The position numbers and the translations under genes were made by a program. Under the pieces are notes generated by a model. The model ran no database searches. It was not told the origin of the DNA and was given only the letters and a program-made list of their open reading frames with translations. This document shows, in pieces, positions 52,459-62,832 of a stretch of DNA of 64,000 nt. Position 1 is the stretch's first letter. Each line of letters opens with the position of its first letter. Source of the DNA: Actinostola sp. cb2023 (taxonomy: Eukaryota; Cnidaria; Anthozoa; Actiniaria; Actinostolidae); the NCBI GenBank assembly GCA_033675265.1, contig JAUJYZ010001301.1:166001-230000 (forward strand), written 5' to 3'.

Positions 52459-55400
52459 TTAATTGTGCTTTGCTTTCTTCCCCTTGGTATATCCTGTCCA
52501 TCTCAAACTAGTTGCTTTAAAGATAGGATCATTGTCGATACCACTTAGAAACATTAGCAAGCTAACGTGGAGCGTGTGGTAGTCCCAGCGAGCTAAATTC
52601 GGAGGGGCTCGCATAGATATGTGCCTAAGGTCATAAAACGTCCCTGAACCGGCATCGAACATAAGGAGCATCATTTTCAGAGACTTCATTCCGTCCTGAA
52701 AGAGCTCCTCTGCTTCGTGTTTTTGATTCGCAGGGGCCGCTAATGTCAAGTCGTGTAGTCCTAGCAACGAATAAACGAAACCATTCAAGACATATAACGA
52801 GGGCGTGGTTGGGTACTCTTCGTACCAATGGTACTTGTCCATAAATGTAGCTCGGACGCCATTGTTTTCTGACGGTATTTTAAACACAGAAGTAGCCTTC
52901 AAAGCCGCATTGAGATAAATGTTATTTTTGGTGAAATAGTACGCACGTGTTAGGAGCGACATGGCCTGCCCTTGCGCCATGGCCGAATACCAACCAGGCT
53001 TGATCTCGATCCCCTCGAGAATCTTCCTCTTCACTGTGCTTGGCCAGCCGCCTTTGTCGTCTTGGTGACGAACGAACCAATCAGCAGCCGCCAAGAAGAA
53101 GTCCACTCGAGCAGTGCGGCTGAGCGTTATGTTGTCAATCATGCCGTTGCCATGGAGAACGATACTTTGAATCTCAGTCACGATGATCTTGGTGCTCGAT
53201 TTCTCCTTTCTAGACTTTGCGTCGGCGACTTTGAGGCCTTTCCTCAAGTCTGTGTCTAGATTTCTTGTGATTTTACGCCACCCATCTCTAATCCCTAAGC
53301 CCATGAATATCTCTTTCCCGTTTACTTCAATCAATTTGTCATCAGATGAATAATGAAGCACGTGTTGTTTAGCATTGTTGGTTTCCATGGTTACCGTCAC
53401 ACGTCCAGTGCCAAGTACCTTGAGATCGAACGACAAGACGTACTCCTTCGTGGAGCTGTCTAGGTGGAGGGCAACGCCTTCTCCACCGAAATCTAAAGCG
53501 AAAGATGTTAAAAAGTGAGTTACTTGTAAATAGGACATACAGTTGAACCTCTCGTAAGCGACCAGTTTTCCAAAATACCGAAAGTTCAGTTCCAAGCCAA
53601 ATCACTATAGTTGGAACCTCTCGTAAGCGACCACACCTCTCGTAAGCGACCAGTTTTCCAAAACACCAAAAGTTCAGTTCCAAGCCAAATGACTATAGTT
53701 GGAACCTCTCGTAAGCGACCAAAAAGCTTGACATTTTGGGTGGTCGCTTATCGGAGGTTCGACTGTACTGTACATAGTTGAACCTCTCGTAAGCGACCAC
53801 CTTTGTATCGAGTAAGGGAAGTGGTCGCTCAAAGAGGTAATACAAAGTGTTTGGCAAACGAAGTCGAACCTCTCGTAGGCGACCATCTTTGTATCGAGTA
53901 AGGGAAGTGGTCGCTCTCAAAGGGTAATACAAAGTGTTTGACAAATGCATACAGTTGAGTTGAGTTTGTCAGTTCGTTCCTTCCCTTGCTTCGAGGGTTT
54001 TCCCGCGGGTATTCCGGTTTCATGCATATCCAGTCTACATCAAAAATAAACTAGTGAGACGAGCGTTGTACATGTGTAGAATGTAGAAAGTAATAAGAGG
54101 TAAATGAGAGAGCCGTGTTCCCAATAGTCCAGTTATGAGTTCCTTTATATCTCTGTTTCAAAACGAGTCTATGTGCGAAACCTTTCTTATGAAAATGAGT
54201 TTTATTTACATGAAAAAGGAAAACAAATTTGCATAAGAAAGGTTTCGCACGTAGACTCGTTTTGAAACATGAGATACAAGGAACTCGGAACTGGACTATT
54301 AGCAACACTGCTAAACCACTTGACACGTTAATAAAGTTGTTTACTTTATTTTATATTACACATGTTTTCAAACTGAAAACGCTGACACACTCGAGCAAAT
54401 TGTAATTAACTATAGTATAAAATACAGCCAATGAGGGTTTATCACGTAATTTCAAAACTTATAGGAGACATAGGACAAAAAAATGATTATCATAGCTGGA
54501 AAGAGCTCGTTGAAATGAGTAAGAATGTGAAGTTTGGAAAAGATCGCTTCACAAATTGCGAGGATATGAATTTTCAAAAATCGAAATTTTGTATGAAAAC
54601 CTTTGGCAACTAGAGTTGCCTCCAAGCGTAATTTCCAAAGGTTTTCATATAAAATTTCGATTTTTGAAAATTCATATCTTCGCAATTTGCACATTTTTAC
54701 TAATTTTAAAGAGCTCTTTCCAGCTATGGTAATCATTTTTTTGTCCTATGAGTTTTGAAATTACATGATAAACCTCATTATTCTAGATGAATGAACATAC
54801 GCTGTGTAGAAATAAGCCTTGAGGAAACGTACCCATGGGTTCCTGCCGTTCAGATTGATTGCTTTTTTTCATATTACAGAAATGATTTACTTTGTTCCTA
54901 TTAGTTAATTGAAAATCATTTTCTTAATTTCCTTTCTCTATTTTAGGTCAACGTCTTTACAAACAGGTGCAAAAATAAATAAAAGGAAGGAAAAAACGTC
55001 TGAAATCCGTTCTATTTTTAAAAAAACAATGTTTATAATCGTGACCATTTTAGTTAAACAGTGTTCATGCAACAATAACAGTAAACGTTTTCAAACGTGA
55101 ATATATATGCTCAGATCAAAAAAACTATAATCTGAGTTGATTTTCAAGCAATGAGCTACCGTATACTACTGGACTCCATCAGTCTCAATTGCTACGTACA
55201 CCGTAATTACCTAATTATTGTTTCCTGTATATGGTACCCCTTATGGGGAGGAGTAAATGAGGGGGGGGCTTATAACCGGGAGGAAATTTCTGTTAGCATA
55301 CAGGCGGGCTTATAATCGGGGGGGGGGGGGGGGGGGCTTATAATCGGGGGGGGGTCTTATAACCGGGGGGGGGGGGGGGGGGGCTCATAACCGAGATTCT

Positions 55401-58400
55401 ACGGTATGTGTTTTGAACACTCAGTGACGGGTTTATGAAAACCACTCTACTACAACGCATCCTAGCAGTCTTAGCGACTCCATGTGCAGTTCATTTACAG
55501 AGGTTTAATTAAATAACGTATGTGACTATATCGTCTCGCCGCAAATTCCTCAGAGTCAGAGTACTCTTTAAAAAGAGTACCGCGTTCATACCCCGCAAGG
55601 TTACTTCAAAGTCTGCGAAATTGTATTTTTAATCATGAGATTTGATTTCGCGTTCATTTTGATTGTGCAACGTGGAATGACTACTGACAATGTAGGGTGT
55701 AGTGTTTTGTCTGCTGATCAGTTTAAGGATTGACAAACGACGGACAGACAGACACAATGACAGCTAAATTAACAGACAGACAGACAAATGACAAACAAAC
55801 ATGCGAAGTACTACTGAGACAAACTGTCAGGCAAACAAACAAACAGCCAGCCAGATAGATAGATACAGATAAACAAAAACACAAGTAGAGACAGACAGAC
55901 AAATACAAATACAAACTGAAGAGACATGCAGACAGACAGACAACAAACAAACAAACAAACAAACAACAAACAAACAAACAGACAAACAGAAACAACAGAC
56001 AAACAAACAGACAAACAGACAAACAAACAGACAAACATACAAACAAACAAAGAGACAAAAAAAAACCCAGACAAACAAACAGACAAACAAACAAAACAAC
56101 AACAAAAAAAGACAAAAAAAAAAACACAGACAAAAAAACAAACAACAAACAAACATACCAAACACACAGACAAACAAAGAGACACAAAAAACCTAGACAA
56201 ACAAACAGACAAACAAAACAAACAGACAACAAAAAAAGACAAAAAACAAACAAACTTATAAAAAGAATAAAAACAAACAAAAACATGACAAACAGACAGA
56301 CAAACAAACAGTAGACAAACAGACAACTGACAAACAAACAGACAAACAACAACCCGAAACAAAAAAACAGACAAACATAAAACAGACAAACAAAGAGACA
56401 AACAAATAAAAACAGATACTGAAACAAACAAACAGACAACACAACAAAAAAAAAAAAAACAAACAAACAGACAAACAAACAAACAGAAAAAACAGAATAA
56501 AAAAAAAAACTTGCAAACAAAAGACAAACAAAAAAAAAAAAAAAAAACAAACAGACAAACAAACAAACAAACAGACAAAAAAAAAACAGCCAGACAAACA
56601 AACAAAAACCAGACAAAAAAACAAACAAACAGACAATAAAACAGACAAACAAACAGCCAGACAAAGAAACAGCTAGACAAACAGATAAAACAAACAAAGA
56701 ACAAACAGACAAACTGACAGAAAAAACAAACAGACAGATAAACAGAAAACAAACAGATAACAAACTGAGTAGACAAACAGTGATATAGTGATGTAGTTTG
56801 TAGTTCATATTTCAAGTATAGTGATAGTTATAGTTATAGGTATAGTTTCTATATATTATAGAAGCCCACAAAAATATGTCAAAAAAAGGAAATGAACTAC
56901 AACAGCAAATACTTTGGGAGTTCAAGTGCGACAGGCTCACATGTCTGTATGTCTTTTAATAAAAACCAAAGCATGAAGAACGCCCAAACAGGAAGTGACA
57001 ACCAATCCTGAAGCTACACACCTCAGCTATATGTTACACATGTCACTAGACCACCAGCCAGTACCCCTACTGTGCAATGCAATTAAGGAAATAAAAACAA
57101 AGCAACAAATATATGAAACACTACTTCAGGACTGCCATAAAGCTGAGACCCCTGCTGAGCTAATTCTGATTTCATCTTCAACTGATGGAACTAATGTTTT
57201 TCAAATCTGAATCTAATACGTTTTCTGGATTCATTTTTCAACACATTATATAAATTAAATATGGATTGCAGCCAACTATCCCAACATAGACACTTCTCGG
57301 CTTAGCTAGAAGCCTTTGTCTGGTCCCTGTTGAGCTGTATTATTCTAATTCGTCATAGTTTTCTAAGCCAGACAGGTAAGATTGGCCGGCTTGTAGAGTG
57401 TTGACTGTATACACCAATCAGCAATGTTTCATTTGTTAAATTCAAATAATAACTTTTTGTCCAAATTAAAATGTATGCGGACAGTACACCATAGCCTTAT
57501 AGACACAAAGTGTTAGTATATAATACATTTGTCGATACCCAAAATAGACAAGACTACTGATTGGCTAAAGCAGGTTCATTGCAGCTTAATACTTGTTGTT
57601 ATGAAAAGAGAAAAGTGCTTTGAAATTAAAAACTTAATAGAGTCATAACAACCACAAATCTACTTAGTGAAATTGGTGTGAAAAATCTCATTTTGGTTGA
57701 GTGTTTCAGATCGTGACCCAAAATTAAAAAGTTCAATTTTAAAAACATCATCTAAACAAGAATTTAAATATCACCCTGTTGGATGTTTATTATTGTCTTC
57801 GATTATTATGCTTTTCTTTTGTTGTTTTGTCAGTCATATAGTCATATTTTGTTATGTGTTGTAAGTTATACATGTAGCTGTAACGTACAAATTAATATAC
57901 TTAAATATACTTCTAGATAAAAGCTACCCATGTTTGACTACAAATAATTTTGATTTGAAAATATAAACTGATTCATGATTTTAAAATAAAGAAAACAAAT
58001 TCAAGTCCATATAGTTTCGAGATCTCTGTAAAAATTAAACATAGGAATCTGGTCATGATATGACTGCAATTCTGAGTAATGTAGTGCTTGTTTGACCATT
58101 AGCAACGCCATATCAACGATAATATGTTTTAAATTTAACGCGAGAAACCGATATACGTTCAGAAATCTCAAAATGTGGGCACATTAAGAATATATCAATC
58201 GAAATCCAGCCACGGTGTCTGGGACATGAAATGACTCGAATACGCGAATACGCCCATATAGATAACGGCAGTCGAGGTCAAGACTGATTACATGGAGAAG
58301 GTTCAAATAAAGCAGCATATACATTGATGTAAATAGACACTGGATGGATTTACAAAGGATTTACTTAATCATGCTTTGAAAATAGAACGAGTAGTATGAA

Positions 58401-59847
58401 ATTTAACGACTTGTATATAATATAATATAACGTACGTATTTTTAAAAAGCTTCTTTTGTATGTACAAACAAAAAGTCAAGTTTATACTTGCAAGTAGATG
58501 GATTAAAATTAGCACTGTAAAGTGCAAAAAGATAGGGATTATTGTATAAATAAATATTGTGGCCTGACATAGCGTGTCCAAGTACTAAATTGCAATGTAG
58601 CTATGTACAAGGCGATAATAGCGATTACACAAATACGCTCAATGTGCTGAGAGTAAGAGCAAGACAACGGCGAAAGTGTGTCAAGTATTCGGTGCGTCAA
58701 TGCTAAAACAGTACAAACTATGTTAAATTGGTACTTTACTAAAGAACACAGAGGAGATCAAACATTCCAGAACACTTGAATGGCTTCCTCGAGCACTTGA
58801 ATGGGTTCCACGGCGTTTCTCTGCTCTAATACTCGTCATATAAATGATATTAGCCGAAACAACATCTGTGTATTCAAATCTACTGCTGTTTTCTCCGCTG
58901 TGAATCGCTGTAAGAAACATAAACTGAACAAAGACAAAACCGAAATAAACCTTACCTGGAGTGTTGAATTTGATCACTCTAGTAGCTCGATCTACGTCAT
59001 AAACATTCTGTACATCATTCGGTGCATTCGCGATCCAGTTCAGATCTGAATCTGCTCGACTAGTTTCAGCGTCTTCAAATACTCTGCTTCTGCCATGCGA
59101 CTTCCTCTCGACCTGAAGCATACTATAGTGGGATAACCCATACTGAGCTATTTGTATCGGGTAGTAATGTCCTTTGGGGTTCCACTGAGAAGAAACAGGT
59201 ACTTCTTCTTTGCCGCTAATGCATATTACACGCTGTCTTCCTTCGACATGGTATCCTTGGAACCACAGAAATGGTCCCTTGGGATCGTACGGGAGCTTCG
59301 ATTCATGGATTTCGGAATACGAGTGTTTCCACTGTAAGACTCTCTTTTTGTCGAGTTTTTGCACATCGCCATAGATCTCGAAATAATTCTTCACGAACGA
59401 GAAAGGCACATATGGTTCGTTTGAATCGGAGTCTATTCTCCCTTCGATCCTCTTGTCACCGCCATTTACGATAACATCGATGGATTCGTACGGGATACTC
59501 TTCGGACAGTTATCTCTAATTTTCTCTTCGCGTTCTTTGCGATCTGCGTATTCTTGATCCTCTCGCTCGCGTAATGCTGTAGATACAAGATCAGCACAGT
59601 AGATTTGTGGATCGGGGTTGGATAGATCTCCAGTATCTTCTCTTGGAAGAGTTGATAACGGTACCTTTGGTATTCGACAATTAGACCATGCGAAATACAA
59701 TGTCACAACCGAGCTCAAAACACAAGCAATTAAAACCTTTGCTGTCGGCCTACCGCATAAATAGTACGACAAACGCATGGCCAAGGACTTCGGCAAGGGA
59801 TTCGTTTGCAATATTTGCTCTTCTGGTAGGAGAAGGGGGTCGTTCAT
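52459..59847 (-). CDS. GLCE: D-glucuronyl C5-epimerase, two exons, complete
   Basis: Exon 1 is 59847-58956 (892 nt, donor GTAAGG), exon 2 is 53492-52459 (1034 nt, acceptor TTTCGCTTTAG). Together they give 642 codons, 641 aa plus stop, near the ~617 aa of human GLCE. A type II anchor at residues ~37-55 (KVLIACVLSSVVTLYFAW) predicts a Golgi lumenal enzyme. Family hallmarks are LWFQGYHVEGR in exon 1 and, in exon 2, DNITLSRTARVDFF, GWYSAMAQGQAMS, WYEEYPTTPS, GSGTFYDLRH, PNLARWDYHTLHV and the C-terminal KAKHN. The enzyme epimerises GlcA to IdoA in nascent heparan sulfate. The start codon is overlapped by the stop of a 16-codon upstream ORF. The split codon joins as Pro-Asp-Phe-Gly, so the two-exon model is well supported. 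Confidence 0.95.
53540..53895. repeat. Repeated CTCTCGTAAGCGACC units (pogo/Tigger-type terminus), GLCE intron
   Basis: GAACCTCTCGTAAGCGACCA or close variants occur at ~53544, 53611, 53638, 53701, 53780 and 53868, some paired with inverted GGTCGCTTA. This looks like nested or tandem transposon ends without coding sequence. Confidence 0.6.
54115..54310. repeat. Foldback in GLCE intron
   Basis: Arms CAATAGTCCAGTT..GAGTTCCTT and GTGCGAAACCTTTCTTATG recur inverted. Confidence 0.88.
54430..54779. repeat. 350-bp foldback, AATGAGGGTTTATCA family, copy B (GLCE intron)
   Basis: Same ends and length as 43813-44162, with better-matched arms (GAAAACCTTTGG / CCAAAGGTTTTC) and a ~25-base tip. Confidence 0.93.
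55230..55405. repeat. G-run repeat with GGGCTTATAATCGGGG units
   Basis: Several copies of GGCTTATAA(C/T)CGGG separated by G-runs of up to ~18, ending CCGAGATTCTACGGTA. Resembles, on the opposite strand, the 25480-25815 family. Confidence 0.7.
55733..56785. repeat. ~1-kb (AAAC)n/(AGAC)n low-complexity tract, GLCE intron
   Basis: Imperfect AAACAAACAGAC-type tetranucleotides. Being nearly free of T on the plus strand it has long open frames (Phe/Val/Cys/Leu-rich on minus, Lys/Gln/Thr-rich on plus) that are not genes. Confidence 0.95.
56995..57210 (+). other. Short ORF, possibly a coding remnant
   Basis: 71 codons with protein-like composition (LLCNAIKEIKTKQQIYETLL), opposite in strand to GLCE and inside its intron. 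No family recognised; the first codon at 56995 is not ATG. Confidence 0.2.
57211..58955. other. Rest of the GLCE intron
   Basis: AT-rich, no repeat or exon recognised. Ends at the GLCE exon 1 donor (GTAAGG on minus, 58955-58950). Confidence 0.6.
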
Positions 59848-59894
59848 CGACACCTTGCAAGTTGTTTTGGATATGACTCTGTTGCATCCGCCAT
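59844..59894 (-). promoter_or_regulatory. Upstream ORF of GLCE overlapping its start codon
   Basis: On the minus strand an ATG at 59894 (in CAATATGGCGGATGC, resembling a YY1-type element) opens 16 codons that end in a TGA at 59846-59844. That stop shares two bases with the GLCE ATG at 59847-59845 (sequence ATGA). Whether it is in the mRNA depends on the transcription start, which is not visible. Confidence 0.5.
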
Positions 59895-60317
59895 ATTGAA
59901 ATAGTATTAAACTAGTGCCAGTCTCCTTGACATTCTAATATTCAAGAAAAACAATTGCATTTCCGGTTCCGGTTGTTATGGCAAATAACTCATATCTCAT
60001 AACGTTATTTGCCCGTTATTTAAAATGAAACGAAATAATATCGAGCTAAAAAAAAATAAAAAAATGAAAATATAATGAAAAATGAAAGAAAAAAAAAAAA
60101 AGAAAAATGTGTGTGAAAAGGGAAAATGGAGAAATAATGAAAAAAAGAAGAAAGAAAAAAGGATGAGAGAAAAAGGATGAAAATTCACAAAGTGCATGGT
60201 ACATAACTAGAAGATAATAAAAATGAAAATAAAACATACTCTATAAACATTTCTATTTTTTTTTATGTTTAATGTATTTATTAAGTTTCTAAAAATCCAT
60301 ATTCAGTCTTAATTAAA
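59895..60317. other. Spacer between GLCE and the hyaluronidase-like gene
   Basis: Contains CGGAAATGC near 59958 (ETS-like on minus), an A/G-rich tract at 60040-60180 and, on minus, the hexamer AATAAA at 60282-60277, a candidate poly(A) signal 36 bases after the hyaluronidase-like stop. Confidence 0.5.
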
Positions 60318-62832
60318 TTAAACTTTTCCTTTTTTCTTAAAAATATTAAAATAATAATAAGTTCCAATATAAACAGTAGACAAGACTAAAGCTCCACCCA
60401 GAGAAATTGAGATTAAAATTGCGTAGATTTTCGGGATTTGGAATCCATTGTGTTTTGAGAGCTTCATGGATTTGTGGCGCTCTACCAGCATGCATTTCGT
60501 CGTCCCAGACTCGGTTTTGTTGCAGTAGATTGTTTCTGAAGGAATATCGTCCTGCTCTTCTTCTGGTGTCTCGGATCTTTGAGTAGCTGTACCACTAGCA
60601 AAAGCAATGAAATACCTTAGGTTTGATGGCATTAATATTCTTTTAAGAGCTGGTATTTTTTAGGGTATGAAACTTGGAACAAGCGCGCGCAATCCGTCTT
60701 GAATAGCGGTATCCCGGGGAGCCAGCCGATGGTATATTTTTAGGGTGACTATTTAGACGATGAGGTATTTTTAGGGCGGGAAACAAATATTTCACGGTTT
60801 GGCACGGTATTTTTATAGGTTAATAACACACCTACAAAAAATACTCGTTTCTGATTGGCTGATTAACTGTGGATTTTTTCTTAATACCGTGCAATTAATT
60901 AATTGCACGGTATTAAGAAAATTGCACATGTGCTATTTTATTATTTGTGGTTGTGATTGCATTACGCGCGATTTGCTACTATAAAGAAACTCATATTTTT
61001 TGTAGGTGTGTTATTAATAGGAAATACCACTTAGTTCTCGAAGAATTAATGAAAAATACCACTTGTATTTGATGAAAGTGGCTGAATACCACTCGTGCGC
61101 TTCTCGAACTGTGGTATTTCCTATACTAAATGAAGAATAACCAATACGACGTAGAATTATTCGGATTTAATTTTGCACAATATTTCGACTAGCCATACTA
61201 GTCTTCATCAGGTGCATATGAGATTTTACAAGTGACTTGACTAAATATAATGGTAAAAAGGAAATGACGTTATAATACATGATATGATAGCGAGAGATAA
61301 ATAATGGTGTAACTGCATGATTAGTAGGTTTCATCGCGTTTATTAAGGCCATTAGGTTCAAGAGTGTTAGCACGTGTTATGAGGTAAGCTTCTTTGGCTT
61401 TGCGAATAGCATCACGAGAAGAGAAAATTTGTTCTAAAGGAATTAAAAGGATATTAGATGCAGAGTGGTCAGGGTTAGATAGAAAATGTTCAGATGCAGT
61501 AGTAGGTTTAGATTTACTAGAAGGTTTGTCAACTGTCCTACGATGTTCGTTGAAGCGGTCTTTGAGTCTACGTTTGGTTTCACCAATGTACTGTTTGTTA
61601 CATTTAGTACATTGAATCATGTAAATGACGTTTTTTTTGTGTTGCAGTCCATGTGTGTAGTAATGGTTCTGGTTTCACCCGTAGAAGTAAAAGTATATTG
61701 GGTGCAGTTATCGGAAATGTAAGGGCAAGTTAAACAGTGTTGTCCACAAAACTCTCTCGCTATCATATCATGTATTATAACGTCATTTCCTTTTTACCAT
61801 TATATTTAGTCAAGTCACTTGTAAAATCTCACATGCACCTGATGAAGACTAGTATGGCTAGTCGAAATATTGTGCAAAATTAAATCCGAATAATTCTACG
61901 TCGTATTGGTTATTCTTCATTTAACCTATTTCTTAATTTGCGAACCAGTTAGATCATTGTTTGATCCGACGTATACCAGTGGAGTGTTGTTCGTGGCCGC
62001 TCATTTATAAATTTTTATAGGGTATTTTTCGGAGGTTTTCGACGGTGACCCCTACCCATTCTGCCATGAAGACCCCCCCCCCCCCCCCCCCCCCCCTCCC
62101 CGCCCCAGATATGAGTATAAATAATACTCACCTATTATTAGCCCCCATTGTGTTGTTATAATCGTCTTCATCCACATCAAGGAAAGGTATTCTGTCAGTT
62201 TTGACAATTTTTACGAAATTCTTCATAAAATTGTTTGACTTATATTTGTTCTTTATGTTCTTATCTTCCTCGTTACCAGTAGTCTTGCCCTTTGTACTTT
62301 TATACTTCGGAATCCCCGTTATGGTTTCTTTATTCTTCGCTGCATTTTTCTGTTTCTGTAAACTAGTGCTTGTATCCATATTTGCAAATGTTTTCTTCAG
62401 ACCTTTAAGCTTATTTTTAAATTTATTAACATTAATAATCTTTGCTTTTCCAGTTTGAGATACTTCAACTACGTCTTTACCTTGTTCATACTTATTTTGC
62501 AATTTTTTAGTTCTTGTATCGGATATTTCTTGATTCTCTTGGAGTTTAACTTTCCGCTTTCCTGGGCACGTCTCTAATTCATCTCCGTAAATATTAAATT
62601 CCTGAGCTAAAGTTCTTTTTATGCATCGCCCATTTCCATTGCATTTCTCTTTGCTACATTTTTCGCTTTCAAGCTCAGTTGATTTGAAGTATGGTCCAAG
62701 TTTGTTGTGAACGTAGCTGTTTATTTGTCGACAGATATCAGGAGAAGTGTTTTCGTCTCGACGATTTCCCCACATCACAATTCCCGCTGCTCCGAAATTA
62801 GCTGCTTGTCCTATTGTATCCCTTAAATCGAT
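60318..62832 (-). CDS. Hyaluronidase-family protein, C-terminal two exons (partial, runs off the right edge)
   Basis: Exons 62832-62132 (701 nt) and 60594-60318 (277 nt); phases join (AG|T = Ser) to 325 residues. The first exon begins DLRDTIGQAANFGAAGI followed by MWGN, the end of the glycosyl hydrolase 56 barrel in animal hyaluronidases. Then come SYVHNKLGPY and a Cys-rich EGF-like start (CSKEKCNGNGRC). After this is a ~150-residue Lys/Asn-rich stalk, an acidic patch (FLDVDEDDYNN), two more Cys, a juxtamembrane basic stretch and one transmembrane helix (YAILISISLGGALVLSTVYI) with a short basic tail. Family members hydrolyse hyaluronan or chondroitin. The catalytic Asp/Glu exons lie outside the window, so activity cannot be judged. 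The stalk is unlike the short C-termini of the vertebrate enzymes. Confidence 0.85.
60819..61018. repeat. Foldback with nested central palindrome (hyaluronidase intron)
   Basis: TTAATAACACACCTACAAAA and its reverse complement at 60998-61018. The centre is CTTAATACCGTGCAATTAAT and its mirror (60880-60918). Confidence 0.88.
61015..61125. repeat. Small foldback abutting the previous one
   Basis: ATAGGAAATACCACTTAGTT at the left, GTGGTATTTCCTAT at the right, with CTCGAAG/CTTCTCGA inside. Confidence 0.7.
61174..61216 (-). ncRNA. Hammerhead-ribozyme-like motif in the left inverted repeat
   Basis: Mirror copy of the motif at 61834-61876, on the minus strand, the same strand as the GIY-YIG frame and downstream of it. 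All pairings and core bases are identical. Confidence 0.6.
61321..61756 (-). pseudogene. GIY-YIG endonuclease domain of a Penelope-like element, frameshifted
   Basis: Minus strand: the upstream part reads CGQHCLTCPYISD...TFTSTGETRTITTHMDC. The downstream part reads NVIYMIQCTKCNKQYIGETKR, then LKDRFNEHRRTV, matching the Cys-rich linker and the GIY-YIG nuclease of Penelope-like elements. The two frames are broken at an 8-A run at 61631-61638, so the copy is inactive. The ORF ends at a TAA at ~61321. Confidence 0.8.
61834..61876 (+). ncRNA. Hammerhead-ribozyme-like motif in the right inverted repeat
   Basis: Stem I TGCAC (61834-61838) pairs with GTGCA (61872-61876). Core CTGATGA 61839-61845, one extra A at 61846, stem II GACTAG (61847-61852)/CTAGTC (61858-61863) with a TATGG loop, core GAA 61864-61866, a self-complementary ATAT (61867-61870) as minimal stem III, and T at 61871 as predicted cleavage base. 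This matches the type I hammerhead order described for Penelope-like elements; the extra A is non-canonical. Confidence 0.6.
62070..62096. repeat. Poly-C run
   Basis: About 26 consecutive C in the hyaluronidase intron, ~35 bases from the exon donor at 62131; a likely assembly-length uncertainty. Confidence 0.9.

Larger units (their letters stand above)
61128..61922. mobile_element. Penelope-like element fragment between inverted ~168-bp repeats
   Basis: Left arm 61128-61297 and right arm 61756-61922 are near-perfect reverse complements (AATGAAGAATAACCAATACG outward, GATATGATAGCGAGAGA inward). Each holds a hammerhead-like motif. The 458 bases between encode the C-terminal GIY-YIG part of a Penelope-type protein. 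The arms are best read as inverted pseudo-LTRs. The reverse transcriptase part is missing. Confidence 0.8.

Noticed and set aside
55723..56815. 361- and 334-codon minus-strand ORFs rich in Cys, Leu, Phe and Val
   Set aside because: They lie wholly in the AAAC/AGAC low-complexity tract; all minus frames are open because the tract has almost no T on the plus strand.
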